Assembly: GCF_000373805.1 (NCBI RefSeq) | Contig: NZ_KB892467.1 | Location: 165-64,164, forward strand | Length of the DNA: 64,000 nucleotides | Direction of reading: 5' to 3' | DNA from: Corynebacterium pilosum DSM 20521 = CIP 103422 | GTDB taxonomy: Bacteria > Actinomycetota > Actinomycetes > Mycobacteriales > Mycobacteriaceae | Part shown: piece after piece, positions 25,074-35,400 of the stretch | Layout: each line of letters opens with the position of its first letter | How positions within the stretch are numbered: position 1 is the first letter of the stretch | Position numbers and translations under genes: made by a program | Notes under the pieces: generated by a model | The model's input: the letters and a program-made list of their open reading frames with translations, nothing else | The model's database searches: none | Told to the model about the DNA's origin: nothing

Positions 25074-25864
25074 GGCGCAGGCTCCGCGAACACCGCCGAC
25101 AGGCCAATCGCTCCCTCACCGGTGTGCACGCGCAGCACATCCGTCAGTTCCGTCACCATCACGGTGGAGCCCTCCGGCAGCACTTCATTGAGCATGTCTT
25201 CGAGCAGCTCGGCGGATTCGTCGGCCCCCGCGTGTTGCACGGCAACGAACGCCGGCTTCCCTTCGGCTTCTTCCTGGACGAACTCCACCAGCTTCGTAAA
25301 CGCCTTGGTTTGGGTGCGCGTCTTACCTGCTAGTTCCAGTTTTCCTTCGCGCACGTGCATGATCGGCTTCGTTGCCAGCAACGCGGCCGAAAGCATGGCG
25401 GTGGTCGTCGATAAGCGACCCGATTTCCGCAGCTCATCCAGCTGGTGCAGGTAAATCCAGGTCTGCGAACGCGCCAAAGTGTCTTCCGCGACACGCTCGC
25501 ATTCGTCCAAGTCCGCGCCCTCGTTGGCCACGGTGACGGCAGCCATCGCGGCCGCGCCCACCGCCATGCCGACCTCGTCGGAATCGACCACGCGCACCGC
25601 ACCATCAAACACGGCAGCAGCGGCCACAGCCGAGGACCACGTCGAGGACAGCGCCTTCGACAGGTGCAGCGCCACCACCCCGTCATCGCCGCCGCGCTCC
25701 AGCTGGCGCGCATAAGCGGCGGCCAACTCCAGCGCGGACAAACCAGAGGTGGACTGCTCTCCCTCTTCCTCCATCACGTGCAGGTCAACAACCGTAATGT
25801 CCAGCTCATTAATGATGTGCTGCGGCAGCCCGGAGGAAGAATCAGTCACGATGCGAACAGTCAT
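25049..25864 (-). CDS. DegV family fatty-acid-binding protein
   Basis: With ATG 25864 the product is 271 residues and starts with the DegV family signature: MTVRIVTDSSSGLPQHI, then ITVVDLHVM. It also has STSGLSALELAAAYA near residue 40 and the second-domain segment GRLSTTTAMLSAALLATKPI near residue 160. DegV proteins bind a fatty acid and, in some Gram-positive bacteria, act as the FakB partner of a fatty acid kinase. No kinase gene is visible here. It is followed by comEA and preceded by gpmB with a one-base gap, so it belongs to the rsfS-gpmB-degV operon. Confidence 0.9.
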   Translation of the reverse strand: MTVRIVTDSSSGLPQHIINELDITVVDLHVMEEEGEQSTSGLSALELAAAYARQLERGGDDGVVALHLSKALSSTWSSAVAAAAVFDGAVRVVDSDEVGMAVGAAAMAAVTVANEGADLDECERVAEDTLARSQTWIYLHQLDELRKSGRLSTTTAMLSAALLATKPIMHVREGKLELAGKTRTQTKAFTKLVEFVQEEAEGKPAFVAVQHAGADESAELLEDMLNEVLPEGSTVMVTELTDVLRVHTGEGAIGLSAVFAEPAPVDKSAKK

Positions 25865-25865
25865 G

Positions 25866-26534
25866 CTAGCCCCCAAGTCCTTGATTCCAGGCGTCCAAAT
25901 ACCACTGGACATCGCCAACCGTCTCAGGCGTGAAATCCAGCGCCGGCGCCTCCGGGTTAAACCGCGGCCGCGCCGTCAGCACCGAAAAATTCGTGTTTTT
26001 CAACCCCGAAAGCAACGGATATTGGTGCGCCTCCAAACCTAGAAGATGGCAGGTCACAGCGGCGATCGCGCCACCGTGAGCAACCAGTAGCACCGTCTGA
26101 TTTTCCCAGCCCTCAAAAGAGTGCATCAGCTCGTCGATAAGCGAACGCACCCGGGCCGCAACCTCCAGCCGCGATTCCCCACCCGGCGGAGCCCAGTCCG
26201 GCCGATGCCTCCACGCAGCACGCTTGCCGACGAAGGCCTGGTCCACCTCTTCGTGTGTCATGCCCTGCCACTGGCCCAAATGGGTCTCACGCAGGCGCGC
26301 ATCCACCTCAACAGGCAGGTCGAGGGAGGCGGCGACGATCTCCGCGGTATCTTTCGCACGCATCAAGTCCGACGAAATCACGCGCACCACGCCCAAATCT
26401 TTCACCTGAAGCGCAGCGGCGCGCGCCTGGTCCACACCGACCGCGGACAGGTGGGTGTCTAGCTGGCCCTGCATCCGCTTCGTGGCGTTGTACTCGGTTT
26501 GGCCGTGGCGCAACATGACTAGTCGACGGGACAT
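25866..26534 (-). CDS. Histidine phosphatase family protein (phosphoglycerate mutase-like)
   Basis: This 222-residue protein has the catalytic RHG motif at the N-terminus (LVMLRHGQTEYNATKRMQG), the partner segment LRETHLGQWQGMTHEEVD and the second catalytic histidine in VLLVAHGGAIAAV. The length and context (next to rsfS and nadD) match proteins annotated as GpmB or glucosyl-3-phosphoglycerate phosphatase-type enzymes in actinobacteria. The true substrate is uncertain. The stop of rsfS and this start are separated by two bases, indicating translational coupling. Confidence 0.88.
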   Translation of the reverse strand: MSRRLVMLRHGQTEYNATKRMQGQLDTHLSAVGVDQARAAALQVKDLGVVRVISSDLMRAKDTAEIVAASLDLPVEVDARLRETHLGQWQGMTHEEVDQAFVGKRAAWRHRPDWAPPGGESRLEVAARVRSLIDELMHSFEGWENQTVLLVAHGGAIAAVTCHLLGLEAHQYPLLSGLKNTNFSVLTARPRFNPEAPALDFTPETVGDVQWYLDAWNQGLGG

Positions 26535-26536
26535 GA

Positions 26537-27013
26537 TTAGTAGTAGCTTTCGTCCTCGTCGGTCGGTTCTTCACCAGCCAAGGGCAGGTCTTCGATGTCC
26601 TCGATCTCGCGCACATTGCTATCGTCGGCCCACTTGCCGGGGGCCGGGGCGGTCTCGACGCCTTCGACTTCGATGCGTGGGCAGTCCGCGTAGAGGCGGT
26701 CCAAGCCGTAGAAATCACGCTCGTTGGTGCGCTGCACGTGGACGACAACGAGGCCATAATCAAGCAGCACCCAACGGAATTCGCGGTTGCCTTCGCGGCG
26801 CTTCGGCTCAAAGCCTGCGTCGGACATCTTTTCGTCGATCTCGTCGACAATCGCGCGCACCTGGCGCTCATTCTCGCCGGATACGACGACGAAAATGTCA
26901 GCGATCGCCATCACGTCGCTGACGTCGATGACGGCGATATCCTTGCCAAGCTTCTCATCGGCCGCCTGTGCGGCGATGATCGCTTTGTTGCGGGACTCTT
27001 CAGTAGCAGTCAA
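26537..27013 (-). CDS. rsfS: Ribosome silencing factor RsfS
   Basis: This 158-residue protein contains the RsfS/Iojap domain: SRNKAIIAAQAADEKLGKDI, DVSDVMAIADIFVVVSGENE, REFRWVLLDYGLVVVHV and FYGLDRLYADCPRI. RsfS binds ribosomal protein L14 and blocks subunit joining under starvation. The start codon is TTG at 27013, supported by AAAGGAA ten bases upstream. The C-terminal tail of about 40 acidic residues, ending in SYY, is an extension beyond the domain. It heads the rsfS-gpmB-degV operon, and nadD ends upstream about 96 bases away. Confidence 0.93.
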   Translation of the reverse strand: MTATEESRNKAIIAAQAADEKLGKDIAVIDVSDVMAIADIFVVVSGENERQVRAIVDEIDEKMSDAGFEPKRREGNREFRWVLLDYGLVVVHVQRTNERDFYGLDRLYADCPRIEVEGVETAPAPGKWADDSNVREIEDIEDLPLAGEEPTDEDESYY

Positions 27014-27109
27014 ATGGGCACGTTCCTTTACTTTTGCAATTCATGTGCTTGAGATAATTAGATTCTAGTCTCCCACGATAGCGCCACTTTTTGCTACTCA
27101 TGCCTCAAC

Positions 27110-27778
27110 TTATGCCTCTCCGAGGCATGCCTGTGGCGCGTAGAGCTTATGCTTGGCGATGAACTGCACCACCCCATCCGGCACCAGGTACCACACGGGG
27201 CGGCCTGTGGCGGAGCGCTCGCGGCAGTCGGTCGAGGAGATCGCCATCGCCGGCACATCGATCAGGTGCACTTTGTCCTGGTGGACATCCGGCAACATGT
27301 CTTCGGTTAGCTCGTAGCCGGGCCGGGTCACGCCGACGAATTCCGCCACGTCAAACATCTGTTGCCAGTCCCGCCACGACAGGATCGAGGCCAACGCGTC
27401 AGCCCCGGTGATAAAGAAAAGTTTGTCGTCAGGATAAATTTTGGCAAGATCCCGCAGCGTATCGATGGTGTAGGTGGGCCCCGGCCTATCAATATCCACC
27501 CGCGAGACGGTGAAACGCGGGTTTGACGCGGTGGCGATCACCGTCATCAGGTAGCGGGCCTCAGAGTCCGACACCTTCCGGTCCGCTTTCTGCCACGGCT
27601 CGCCCGTCGGCACGAAAACCACTTCGTCGAGGGCGAAACGATCCGCCACCTCACTAGCCGCGACGAGGTGCCCGTGGTGGATCGGATCGAACGTTCCGCC
27701 CATCACCCCAATGCGGCGGCCGTCCGATGATGACTGTGTTGGATCGCTGCACGGCGCCTGGGATTCGGGTGTCGTCAT
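27110..27778 (-). CDS. nadD: Nicotinate-nucleotide adenylyltransferase
   Basis: This 222-residue enzyme of NAD synthesis transfers AMP from ATP to nicotinate mononucleotide. The nucleotidyltransferase T/HxGH motif is in [18 protein letters not shown] near residue 24. [12 protein letters not shown] and the C-terminal [20 protein letters not shown] (the ISSTxIR equivalent) complete the family pattern. The ATG at 27778 gives a 20-residue tail before the domain and has no good ribosome binding site, so a later start is possible. It neighbours rsfS, the usual arrangement. Confidence 0.93.
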   Translation of the reverse strand: MTTPESQAPCSDPTQSSSDGRRIGVMGGTFDPIHHGHLVAASEVADRFALDEVVFVPTGEPWQKADRKVSDSEARYLMTVIATASNPRFTVSRVDIDRPGPTYTIDTLRDLAKIYPDDKLFFITGADALASILSWRDWQQMFDVAEFVGVTRPGYELTEDMLPDVHQDKVHLIDVPAMAISSTDCRERSATGRPVWYLVPDGVVQFIAKHKLYAPQACLGEA

Positions 27779-27803
27779 GGGTTCACAGTCTAGCGTCGCG
27801 CAG

Positions 27804-28199
27804 CTAGATTAGCGGAACCACATCGATGCTCCACGCCGGAACCAAGAAATTCAGCACGGCCACGAGCATGGCCACCGCGCCGAGCACACCAGCGACTGGA
27901 ATTACCCACGCTGGGACCTCAGAGGACGATTCCGCAGCGGCCAAGGTGCTGCTTGTCGACGACTGACCCGCGTTTTGCATGCTGCCCCACGCATCGGCCA
28001 GGGCCTGAGATGCCTTGCGAGTCTTGGTGTTTTCACGCACCAGGGTGCGGTCACCGTTTTCGTCAATCTGGTACTCGGAGCTGGTGACCGACGACCCGAA
28101 TGGGTTGTCAGCCTGGTCTGCCGAAGCTACAGAGACACCGGACAGAGCAATGGTTGCGGCGGTTGCGGCAGCGAGGGAAACACGAGTGATCTTAAGCAT
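27804..28199 (-). CDS. Small secreted or membrane-anchored protein of unknown function
   Basis: I chose ATG 28199 because it is preceded by GAAGAAGAG. The 131-residue product has a typical Sec signal peptide (basic MLKITR, hydrophobic core, cleavage expected after VSVASA near residue 27). A short hydrophilic Ser/Thr/Gln-rich region of about 70 residues follows, and then one C-terminal membrane helix ([20 protein letters not shown]). It is probably anchored by its C-terminus with the middle outside. I do not recognise a domain. It lies between proA and nadD on the same strand and carries a dispersed 12-mer (27951). Confidence 0.75.
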   Translation of the reverse strand: MLKITRVSLAAATAATIALSGVSVASADQADNPFGSSVTSSEYQIDENGDRTLVRENTKTRKASQALADAWGSMQNAGQSSTSSTLAAAESSSEVPAWVIPVAGVLGAVAMLVAVLNFLVPAWSIDVVPLI

Positions 28200-28279
28200 G
28201 TGGGCTCTTCTTCTTAGTCGGTATGTAATTTCCTTAAGGATAGCTGATACGACAGCAAACCGACAGTGTTTTCCACCAC

Positions 28280-29569
28280 TTAGGGACGTGTCTGTCCGGT
28301 CCCCTCCAGAATCCACTTTGTACTGGTCAACTCTGGAAGCGCCATCGGCCCACGCGCATGCAGCTTTTGGGTGGAGATGCCAATTTCCGCACCCATGCCA
28401 TACTGTTCACCATCGGTAAATGCTGTGGACGCATTAAGCATCACAGCAGCCGAATCCACCTCATTAGCAAACTTCTGCAGGGTATAAGCATTCAGCGAGG
28501 CAATGGCGTCGGTATGCCCAGAGCTCCACCACGCGATGTGCGCGATAGCCCCGTCTACCCCATCGACCACGGCCGCCGCGATATCCATCGACAGATATTC
28601 ATCCGCCCAGTCAGCCTCCTCGGCCTGCACGATATCGCCCACACCCAGCGCCTCTAGCTCAGCCTTCTCACCATGGACGGTCACGCCAGCCTCCTGGAGC
28701 GCGTTCAGCACACGGGCCTTGTCTTCGTCGGCAAGCGCCTTGTCCAGCAGCACGGTCTCGGTGGCGTTGCACACGCTGACCCGGCGCGTCTTCCCGTTGA
28801 CCAGCATCTCAATCGCCTGATCCAGGCCCGCGTCCTTGTCCACGAAGAAGTGGCAGTTGCCGGTGCCGGTCTCAATGGTGGGTACGGTAGCCCCGGTGAC
28901 CACGGCGTTGATCAGGCGCGCAGAGCCGCGGGGAATCACCACGTCCACAAGTCCGCGTGCGGTGATCAGATCCTGCACGGAATCGTGCGACTCACAGGGC
29001 AGCAGCTGCACGATCTCGCGTGGCAGATCGTGGCGCTGCGCGACTTCCTGCAGGATTTGCACTAGCTTCGCGTTCGAGTGCTCAGCTGTCGACGAGCCAC
29101 GCAGCAAGGCCACGTTGCCGGACTTGATCGCCAGGCCGAACGCGTCCACCGTGACGTTGGGGCGGGCCTCATAGACCATGCCCATCACGCCGAGTGGCAC
29201 GCGCACCTGCTTCATCTGGATGCCGTTGGCCATCACCCCGCCTTGCAGGACCACGCCCACCGGGTCTTTGAGGTCCGCGACCTGGCGCAAACCACCAGCG
29301 ATGCCCTCAATACGGCCCGCATCCAGCGCTAAGCGATCGATGAGAGACTCCGCCATCCCGTTGGCCCGGCCGGCATCAATATCGTCCTGGTTAGCGGCCA
29401 GGATGTCGTCGGCACGCGCGATCAACTCGTCGGCGGCATCACGCAACAGGGCGTCCTTTGCGCTGGTCGGCAGGGTGGCGAGGAGTGGTGCTACCTGCTT
29501 TGCTGCGCGGGCTTTGGACAGGACCTGGTCGCGCTCGGCAGCGCGGGCTTGTTCAGTCTGGGTGCTCAT
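28280..29569 (-). CDS. proA: Gamma-glutamyl phosphate reductase
   Basis: The 429-residue product is the second enzyme of proline synthesis. It reduces glutamate 5-phosphate to the semialdehyde with NADPH. Visible signatures are [20 protein letters not shown] near residue 125, LIRGSS-like ([14 protein letters not shown]), and the catalytic cysteine region [15 protein letters not shown] near residue 268. The C-terminal [20 protein letters not shown] matches too. In other corynebacteria proA is followed by unkdh, proB and obg. Here a helicase/nuclease cassette lies between proA and those genes, transcribed away from proA. Confidence 0.96.
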   Translation of the reverse strand: MSTQTEQARAAERDQVLSKARAAKQVAPLLATLPTSAKDALLRDAADELIARADDILAANQDDIDAGRANGMAESLIDRLALDAGRIEGIAGGLRQVADLKDPVGVVLQGGVMANGIQMKQVRVPLGVMGMVYEARPNVTVDAFGLAIKSGNVALLRGSSTAEHSNAKLVQILQEVAQRHDLPREIVQLLPCESHDSVQDLITARGLVDVVIPRGSARLINAVVTGATVPTIETGTGNCHFFVDKDAGLDQAIEMLVNGKTRRVSVCNATETVLLDKALADEDKARVLNALQEAGVTVHGEKAELEALGVGDIVQAEEADWADEYLSMDIAAAVVDGVDGAIAHIAWWSSGHTDAIASLNAYTLQKFANEVDSAAVMLNASTAFTDGEQYGMGAEIGISTQKLHARGPMALPELTSTKWILEGTGQTRP

Positions 29570-29660
29570 GGCACTTCATCCTAGCGCGTTCCCGCTGCTT
29601 ATACACCTGTTCGAAGCGTTCCCCGGACGGGTGTCCGGTTCATGTTTTATGGTGTGTCAC

Positions 29661-32465
29661 ATGACAGTGCACACACCTGCCCTTTCCCTCCAGGCCGCCA
29701 TTGCGCAAGCGCGTGCCGACGATGCCTCGCTCCCAGTCACCGTGCTGTGTGGGCCCCACGCACGCAACGATGTTGTGATCGCCCTTGCTGAAACCGGCCC
29801 CTATGTGGATGTCAATGTGGTGACCCTCGATGGGTACATCCGTGAGGCCGCCCGCGCGTTGGCTCCGCGTAGCCCGCTGCCCCGGCGCCGGATCATGACG
29901 GAGGTGACACGCATTCTTCTCGACGAGGATTCAGCCTTCCGCGGCCATGGGATTCATACGGAAACGGCGACGCGGTCGTCGTTAAGCACCATCGTGGGGC
30001 GCTTGCTGCGTTTACAACCAAAGGCTCGCGCCCAAGCGGGGACCGGAGAATTACCCCGGGAGGCTGCACGCATCGCGGAGCTGGTGGAGCAGCGTACCCG
30101 TGACGATCACTACACCTGGGCCGAGGCTTTTGAAGTGGCCGCACGTGCAGGCCAGGAGCGCGCATTTATCAGCGCGGGCGTGATCCCGGCGGACCCGCAG
30201 GAAGAAGCACTTTTTAAGGCGCTGTCTCCCGTCCCCGCCGATGTCACTGTGTGTGCGCAGCCGATTCCAAAAACGATGACATACCTGGACCCGCAAGAGG
30301 AGATCGAAGCGACACTGTCCAAGATCGCCGCGCACGCGCTTGACGACGAGACCTTAACGGCCAGCGATATAGCCGTGGTGACCCCGTCAGCCGATTACCT
30401 TCCAGAGCTAGTACGAATGAGCCAATACGCAGTTTTTCCCGCCCGCGTGCCTGCGGTGAACACGTGGGCTCAGGACCCGGCTGTGCGAACCGTCTTGCGT
30501 TTAGTGTCGCTGGATGCGCACACGACCCCGCGGCGTGCGCTGTCTGAGCTGCTAGAAAGCGGGCTCATGGCGAACTCGCCCTCGGCGTTTTCTTTCAACC
30601 GATTTACCCGTGACCGCGATATGCCCATCGATTCGGGTGGGGACTGGGATATTGAACTTGCCGACGAGGATGACGCGACCGTTCTGCAGTGGCGCAACGA
30701 ACTGCAGGCCGGACTGCGCGGGGTGTGGAGCGCGCGCACGTGGACCGATGTGGCGACGCGTTTACGCGCTCTGGTGATGAAATATTTGAAGTTGGATAAG
30801 GCGGTGAGCGCAGACCTCATTCTGGACACCGTAGACTCCTTGGCCACCTTCGACGGCGAGCTTCCCGCTCCAACCCAGGCGATGGTCGTGGAACTGCTGA
30901 CAGATACGTGGACGTCCCCACAGGAGGTCACGAAGCAGGGAGAGATGATCGTCGGCAGCCTCGAGGACATTGTCGGAAAGAAGTTGCGCTACCTCTACAT
31001 TATTGGCGCCTCGGATGCGGCGCTGCCGGGTTCCTTCTCTTTTGATCCGGCGATCACCGAACAGCAGTCTGGTCGCGACGCCACTTGGTACAACGAACAC
31101 ACCCGCACCCTGTGGGAGGCGGCACTGCGCTCGGCGGACACCGTGGAGATCTCCTTTGCCCGCAGCGCGATCGACGGGTCACTCACGGGTGAACCTTCCG
31201 GTTGGATCCTGCCTTACCTTCCCGATGAGAAAAAACTTTATCCCCGGTTCGATAGCAGTACACTGGTGCCACTGACCGAGCAAGCGCTGGGGCGCATCAC
31301 CAATGCCACGATGCGTCCAGAGACTGACTTCGTCAAAGTCAGCCAGGCCCGCAAGGAAGGTGATCGCAACGAGTGGAACGGGTTTATTGACAGCACGCTT
31401 GCCGCAAAGTGGTTTGATCAACCGGTCTCAGCCTCAGCGCTGGAGCTGTACACCGAGGACCCGCAGCTGTTCCTCTTCCGCTACCTGCTGCGCTCCCCCA
31501 TGTTGGAGGACCCAGCACCCGCCACCCAGGTCTCGCCGCTCGAGCGCGGCACAATCTACCACCGCATCTTTGAGGACTGGACTAATGAGGTGCGGCTGGG
31601 CGACAAGATCGGCACGATCCCCGATCAGGAAGAGGCACGTGCGGTACTTGATCGGATCGTCGATACGCACCTAGGTACCCGCGACGAACGCTACTCTGCC
31701 ACCACGTGGGAGTCCTTTACTCAAGACGTTCGGGCCAATGTTGCGCGCTGGTTCGATCGCGAAATGGCCGATATCGCCGATGGCTGGATCGCGGTAGGCG
31801 CGGAAACCGTCTTCGGCGCCAGCGATGATGCCGGAGCCTCCCATCCCCCAGTACGTGTGGCAATTTCGCCTGAACATGGCGCGCACAGCGAGGTTCAGCT
31901 CCGCGGCGCGATCGACCGCGTGGACGTACGTGTCGACGAAGCAGGTGGTGTCCACTTGCGTGTTACCGACTATAAGTCTGGCAAGGGCGAGAACTTCGCT
32001 GACAAACTTAAAAACAGCCCGGTCGGAGAACCAAAAGACCATGAAAAGGGCGAGGGTGGCTACGCGATCCAGCTGGCCATCTACGGCGCAGCAGCGCAAA
32101 CGTCCATCGAGGACAGCGACAAGGCACCGCTCTCAGGGCTGGCTGAGATCCTCGCCAAGTTCGCCACTCCCGGCGCGCCAGTAACCGTGACATCGAGGTA
32201 CTGGATGTTCCGGGACAATGAAAACCCCGAAGTATCGATACGCAACGACGACGCCACTACTGAAGAGCTGCGTAACTTCCTGCAGAAGACGTACACCAGC
32301 ATCGTGCAGGGCCACTTCCCGCCGACCTTCGCGAAGGAAAAGTACCTCTTCGGTTTCGAGGACACAACCCTTCTTCGTGGACCTCACGGCACGAACACGA
32401 CCGCTCTCGCCGTAGCCCACAGCGGCGCTGATCAGCTCGACTCGGACATCCAGGAGGACAACTAA
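29661..32465 (+). CDS. AddB-like PD-(D/E)XK nuclease protein with degenerate ATP site
   Basis: The 934-residue product has an AddB/RecC-like scaffold: YLDPQEEIEATLSKIAAHAL and DIAVVTPSADYLPELV around residues 210-260. It ends in a RecB-family nuclease domain, GTIYHRIFEDW near 629, AIDRVDVR, the catalytic VTDYKSGKGENF near 768 and IQLAIYGAA near 804. Where active AddB has a Walker A loop, this one reads VLCGPHARNDVV, so it is unlikely to bind ATP. The iron-sulfur cysteines of AddB are absent (LELYTEDPQLFLFRYLL in place of the usual CPF). ATG 29661 is assumed, and ATG 29649 is equally possible. It overlaps the helicase gene by one base (TAATG), so the two subunits are made together and probably form a DNA end-resection or anti-phage nuclease complex. 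Confidence 0.85.
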   Translation: MTVHTPALSLQAAIAQARADDASLPVTVLCGPHARNDVVIALAETGPYVDVNVVTLDGYIREAARALAPRSPLPRRRIMTEVTRILLDEDSAFRGHGIHTETATRSSLSTIVGRLLRLQPKARAQAGTGELPREAARIAELVEQRTRDDHYTWAEAFEVAARAGQERAFISAGVIPADPQEEALFKALSPVPADVTVCAQPIPKTMTYLDPQEEIEATLSKIAAHALDDETLTASDIAVVTPSADYLPELVRMSQYAVFPARVPAVNTWAQDPAVRTVLRLVSLDAHTTPRRALSELLESGLMANSPSAFSFNRFTRDRDMPIDSGGDWDIELADEDDATVLQWRNELQAGLRGVWSARTWTDVATRLRALVMKYLKLDKAVSADLILDTVDSLATFDGELPAPTQAMVVELLTDTWTSPQEVTKQGEMIVGSLEDIVGKKLRYLYIIGASDAALPGSFSFDPAITEQQSGRDATWYNEHTRTLWEAALRSADTVEISFARSAIDGSLTGEPSGWILPYLPDEKKLYPRFDSSTLVPLTEQALGRITNATMRPETDFVKVSQARKEGDRNEWNGFIDSTLAAKWFDQPVSASALELYTEDPQLFLFRYLLRSPMLEDPAPATQVSPLERGTIYHRIFEDWTNEVRLGDKIGTIPDQEEARAVLDRIVDTHLGTRDERYSATTWESFTQDVRANVARWFDREMADIADGWIAVGAETVFGASDDAGASHPPVRVAISPEHGAHSEVQLRGAIDRVDVRVDEAGGVHLRVTDYKSGKGENFADKLKNSPVGEPKDHEKGEGGYAIQLAIYGAAAQTSIEDSDKAPLSGLAEILAKFATPGAPVTVTSRYWMFRDNENPEVSIRNDDATTEELRNFLQKTYTSIVQGHFPPTFAKEKYLFGFEDTTLLRGPHGTNTTALAVAHSGADQLDSDIQEDN

Positions 32466-35400
32466 TGACTATCCCTGCAGACCAAGCTCTCCGCGACAAG
32501 ATCACCTATGACACCGACACCTCCTACTTCGTCGAAGCTGGCGCGGGCTCAGGCAAGACTTTCCTGCTGGTACAGCGTTTGATTACTTTGCTGATCGACG
32601 AAGACGTTCCTCTGAGCCAGTTGGCTGCCATCACGTTCACGGAGAAAGCCGCGGAAGAGCTTGTCAACCGTTTGCGCGCGGCCCTGACCGAGGTGGAACA
32701 GACCGGGCAGTTAAAGGTCCACGAAGAAATTCGTGAATTCGAAGCAGCAGATGCTAGGGAGCGTGCTAGGCGTGCCCTCGGTGACTTGCCGGGAGCAGCA
32801 ATTGAGACGCTGCACTCATTCTGCTTGCGGTTGATCTCCATGTACCCGCTGGAAGTAGGTGTGCCGCCCACGGTGCGGAAGTCGAGCGACCTTGCTGCAT
32901 CCTTTAATGCTGTGCTGCGTGCCGAATCTACCCTGACATTTATTGACCAGGTGGTGACTGACCCGGAGGGCATGGCAGAGGAGATCCGCGCCCTTAATAT
33001 CGGCGTGGAGCCCACCGTGGTGGCCGAAGCCATCGACGGACTCTTGGCAGCAGGGATGAGCACCAAAAATATTGAAGATATCGCCCTGTTCATGGACGAG
33101 CACTGGGGTGAACTATCCACTGACGCAAGTAATCCTGCATCCGGTGGTGCCCTGCCTGAAAAGCAGGTGTTGGATAAGGCGTACGTCCACGAGGTGCTCA
33201 CGGATCTGCGCGCAATCGCGGCGCAGTGCACCAACGAATCGGACAGGTGGTACCAGGAAAAACTATCGCCTGCGATCGACTACGTTGAAAGCCTGACTCG
33301 TCGCGCTGAAGAGACCATCGTGGACGCAGACGCGAACTACTTTTCGAAGCCCGGCAACGTCGGTTCCAAGGGCAATTGGCACAACAAGCCCATGAAGGAC
33401 ATCAGGGGCCTCTTCACCGCGCACGATAAGCAGTGGTCCCAGCGGGCCCGTGGGCCCCTGTCCTACTACGCTGCGGTGCTCCGCCGCCTGATCGCTGCAC
33501 TGACCCTGCGTGATGCGGACAAGCGGCGCCGCTCGGGCGAGCTGGAATACCACGACATGATTTACTTGGCAGCTCGCCTCGTCGAAAAGCCTGAGGTATG
33601 CGGCGCCCTGTCAAAGCATTTCCGCATGGTCGCGATCGACGAGTTCCAGGACACGGACCCAGCCCAGCTGGAGATCGTCGACAAGATCGTCGCCGATCAG
33701 CCCGGCCACCTCTTCACTGTCGGTGACCCGAAGCAGTCGATCTACCGCTTCCGTCGCGCTGACCTAGACACGTATCTCAGCGCACGCGAAAAGGCAGAAG
33801 ATGCGGGCAACGTTTTGAAGCTCACGGCAAATTTCCGGTCCCGCCACGACGTCGTTGGTGCGATCAACTCCCTGTTTGCCGGCATGTTCGACAACCTCCC
33901 AGAACCAAACCCTGCACAAGCGGAGCCGAAGGCTGTCCCTTATGTCACAATGGACGCCTTCTCGGAGAATCCAGGCCATGTCGAGTTCCTGTGCAGGCCG
34001 CACGATGAGACCGACCACGGTCTGGACACCGCCGACTTCAAAAAGGCTGAGCTCAACGATATCGCTGCCGCGGTGCGTCGCGCTCACGGCGGACGGCTCA
34101 CCGGCGAGCCTGTGGCCTTGAATGACATTGCCGTCCTTGTACCAACCCACGCTGATGCATTGGCCGTGGCGGAAAAACTCACTAAGGACGAGATCCCGGC
34201 GAGGACGGAGACCTCTCAGAAGGTCTACGCCGCTCCAGAGATTGAGAACCTCACCTCGATCCTGCGCGCTATCGCCGACCCCGCCAACCGCATGGCCACC
34301 ACCGTGGCATTGCGTACTCCTTCGTTTGGTCTGAGCGACCAGAACCTCGCCGAGGCTGCTCAGGCCCGTTTCGAGGGCATTACGCTTGCCGACGACCACC
34401 CGTACACTACCGCTATCGACAAACTCCGGTCGCTGCAGAATGGGGCGAAGCGGGCGGATGTGGCTACCACCGTACGCAATGTGGTGGACACGCTGGGTGT
34501 GATTCCGGATCTGGCTGCCACTGGTGATGAGATGGGGATTCGTCGCGTCCAGCGCGTCATCCACGATGCCGAGGTATTCTCAGAGGAAACCAACGCTGGG
34601 CTTAATGCTTTCCTGCGCTGGACACTGGAACAGGCTTCTGACCGCGACGGCGCAGCCGATCCCGTGCTCGACGACGGCTCCGACGCTGTGCGTGTGATGA
34701 CTGTCCACGCTTCCAAGGGCCGTGAATTCCCGGTAGTCATTCTTGGTGGTCTCGCGGGCGACGACAGGGCGAGGGCGGGTGCGCTGGGCTTCCACCCGGT
34801 AACCCGCGCTGTCGAATTCAAGTTCAAAGAAATCTTTACCCCTGGTTATGAAGATTTTGAACACTACGACAAACTCGCCGACGAAGCCGAAGCAGTCCGC
34901 CGCCACTATGTTGCGGCAACACGTGCCGAACACGCGCTGGTGGTGCCACTCGAGCTGAAGCGACTCAAGTCTGGCAAGGCGTACGCGAAAGCCAAGGGGA
35001 AGCCATTCGCCGATGTAGTAGCCCCACTGGACCCCGACGGTTCAATCTTGCCGCCGGAATCGGACTACCTCAACGTGACCACTCCTGCCGAGTTCGGAGA
35101 CGCCGAAGTAACGATCCAGCACGCAGAGGGTACGACGCCGGATCTCGAAGCCATCGAGAAGAAATTCAACGAACGCGAGAAGCTACGTTCACGCGTCCGC
35201 ACCGCCGGAGGGAAACTCACGGCCACCGCGATCGCTCATGCGGACCAAGACAACGAAACCGCAACAGCGCTGCGTACTCTGGCCACCGACAACGGCTGGC
35301 TGCGCGCCGCGAACCAGCCCGGCCTAGACGTGGTCGGTGACAACAGCGGATATGGTTCCGTCTTCGGTACCGTCGTGCACGATCTGATGGACACCTACAC

